From the NCBI GenBank assembly GCA_012862575.1, contig BLSF01000006.1, forward strand, positions 558,001 through 622,000: a stretch of DNA of 64,000 nt, in the 5' to 3' direction. The notes below the pieces were generated by a model. The model was not told where the DNA came from, searched no databases, and saw only the letters and a list, made by a program, of their open reading frames with translations. The translations under genes were made by a program, and so were the position numbers. Of this stretch, positions 62,986-64,000 are shown one piece after another (the first letter of the stretch is position 1; each line of letters opens with the position of its first letter). This DNA comes from Parietichytrium sp. I65-24A (taxonomy: Eukaryota > Sar > Bigyra > Thraustochytrida > Thraustochytriidae).

Positions 62986-63837
62986 ATGTCCAAGTCCAAA
63001 GACCCCGTGGTCGCCACTCTGGCGGGCGCCATTGCAGGATGCGTGGAGACCACCGTGGTGTGGCCGATGGAGAGCACCAAGACACAGTTGCAGCTAGATA
63101 AAACGAAACGATACAAGGGCATGGTGGACTGTGCAAGGCAGACTGTGAATAAACACGGCGTGCTTGGGCTCTACCGCGGGCTCCTCCCTGTACTTATTGG
63201 CTCAATACCGAAAGCAGGAATCCGTTTTGGAGGCTTCAACTATGTCCAAGGCCTGCTCCGCAAGGAAGATGGGACGATGTCTCCGGCGAGAAACTTTGTG
63301 GCCGGGCTGTCAGCAGGAGCCCTGGAAGCGATTGTGGCCGTTACACCGATAGAGACAGTCAAGACCAAACTCATTGACGGCAACAAAAGCTTTGCAAAGG
63401 GTATGCAAGAGATTATTAAAACGGAAGGCATTCGTGGAGTGTACAAAGGCGCTCTCGCAACGGTCGGCAAGCAAAGTAGCAACCAAGGCCTTCGATTCAT
63501 GGCTTTTGGCGTGTACAAAGATCTGATTACTGGCGGAGATCCTAATCGTGCGCTCAAATCGCACGAGGCGCTCATCGGGGGAATGTGCGCCGGACTCTTC
63601 TCTACTCTGTGCAACAATCCCTTTGACATGATCAAGACTCGGATGCAGGGACTTCGTGCTTCTGAATACAACGGATTTGTAGACTGCTTTCTGAAAGTTG
63701 TTAGGGAAGAAGGTGTCCTCGCACTTTGGAGTGGTACTATTCCACGCTTGTCCCGTGTGGTACCTGGGCAAGGTGTCATCTTCATGTCCTATACCAAAAT
63801 ATCAGAGCTTGTGGCAACTGGCCTCGGCCGAGAATGA
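62986..63837 (+). CDS. mitochondrial tricarboxylate (citrate) carrier, SLC25 family
   Basis: The 283-residue intronless protein has the three-fold repeat of mitochondrial carriers, each with the PX[DE]XX[KR] signature: WPMESTKTQLQL, TPIETVKTKLID and NPFDMIKTRMQG. The repeat-linked motifs (YRGLLPVLIGSIPKAGIRFGGFNY, FSTLCNNPFDMIKTRMQGL, SRVVPGQGVIFMSY) resemble the citrate transport proteins (CTP1/SLC25A1). These exchange matrix citrate for cytosolic malate and so feed cytosolic acetyl-CoA and lipid synthesis. The start is the first ATG. Substrate assignment is by sequence resemblance and is less certain than the family call. The remaining 163 bases of the window hold nothing recognisable. Confidence 0.9.
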   Translation: MSKSKDPVVATLAGAIAGCVETTVVWPMESTKTQLQLDKTKRYKGMVDCARQTVNKHGVLGLYRGLLPVLIGSIPKAGIRFGGFNYVQGLLRKEDGTMSPARNFVAGLSAGALEAIVAVTPIETVKTKLIDGNKSFAKGMQEIIKTEGIRGVYKGALATVGKQSSNQGLRFMAFGVYKDLITGGDPNRALKSHEALIGGMCAGLFSTLCNNPFDMIKTRMQGLRASEYNGFVDCFLKVVREEGVLALWSGTIPRLSRVVPGQGVIFMSYTKISELVATGLGRE

Positions 63838-64000
63838 GCTCATAAATTCCTCCTCCCCCGGTCTTCTTGTGTGGTTTTGCGCGAACATGCCAGATTTTGG
63901 GCTCGAACCAACTCTAGATCATGGTACCACAGCGCGTGATGATCCGGAAGTTATCGCCCACCCAACCAGAAATGAATTAGTTAACGACAAGGCGGAAAGA

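Overview
The window is nuclear DNA from a compact, intron-poor microbial eukaryote. It carries spliceosomal introns and typical eukaryotic genes: Aurora kinases, ASPM, SEC63, an ER mannosidase, a mitochondrial carrier and a mitochondrial ABC exporter. A RIB43A-type axonemal protein indicates a flagellated lineage. I read 24 protein genes. Sixteen have no intron, and the other eight share 13 short introns of 68-138 bp. All but one donor are GTAAGT or GTGAGT, and several introns carry a CTAAC-like branch point. The gene style would fit a thraustochytrid-like stramenopile, but the lineage is a low-confidence guess.

Layout. 2-12 kb: a small secreted cysteine-rich protein, a puromycin-sensitive-type M1 aminopeptidase, RNase H1, a large IQ/SFI1-like/WW protein and a PARP-type zinc-finger protein. 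12.5-17 kb: two nearly identical PiT (PHO4-family) phosphate transporters in tandem, followed by a 4-kb gene desert. 21-25 kb: a PDZ/zinc-finger/Tudor-like protein converging on an ATM1/ABCB7-type ABC transporter. 26.3-36 kb: four Aurora-family kinases interspersed with a RIB43A homologue and a small unknown protein. 36.7-45.3 kb: 3-hydroxyisobutyrate dehydrogenase, a Patched/Dispatched-like RND membrane protein and SEC63. 45.6-58.5 kb: an unknown basic protein, an EI24-like membrane protein and a 2,287-residue intronless ASPM. 59-64 kb: a GH47 mannosidase, a rhodanese-domain protein and a tricarboxylate carrier.

The most notable content is the Aurora cluster: four diverged paralogues within 9.6 kb, two of them sharing an N-terminal KEN-box leader. 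The fourth gene appears to need a 3-nucleotide microexon (one Tyr codon, 34875-34877) to keep the invariant kinase motif D-Y-L-P-P-E. ASPM, the SFI1-like IQ protein, RIB43A and the Aurora kinases all concern microtubules or spindle poles, although physical clustering need not mean co-regulation. The phosphate transporter pair is mosaic: near-identical coding sequence and 3' flank, but unrelated promoters and one strongly diverged loop, which suggests recent duplication or gene conversion. All calls rest on reading the sequence; no database search was run.
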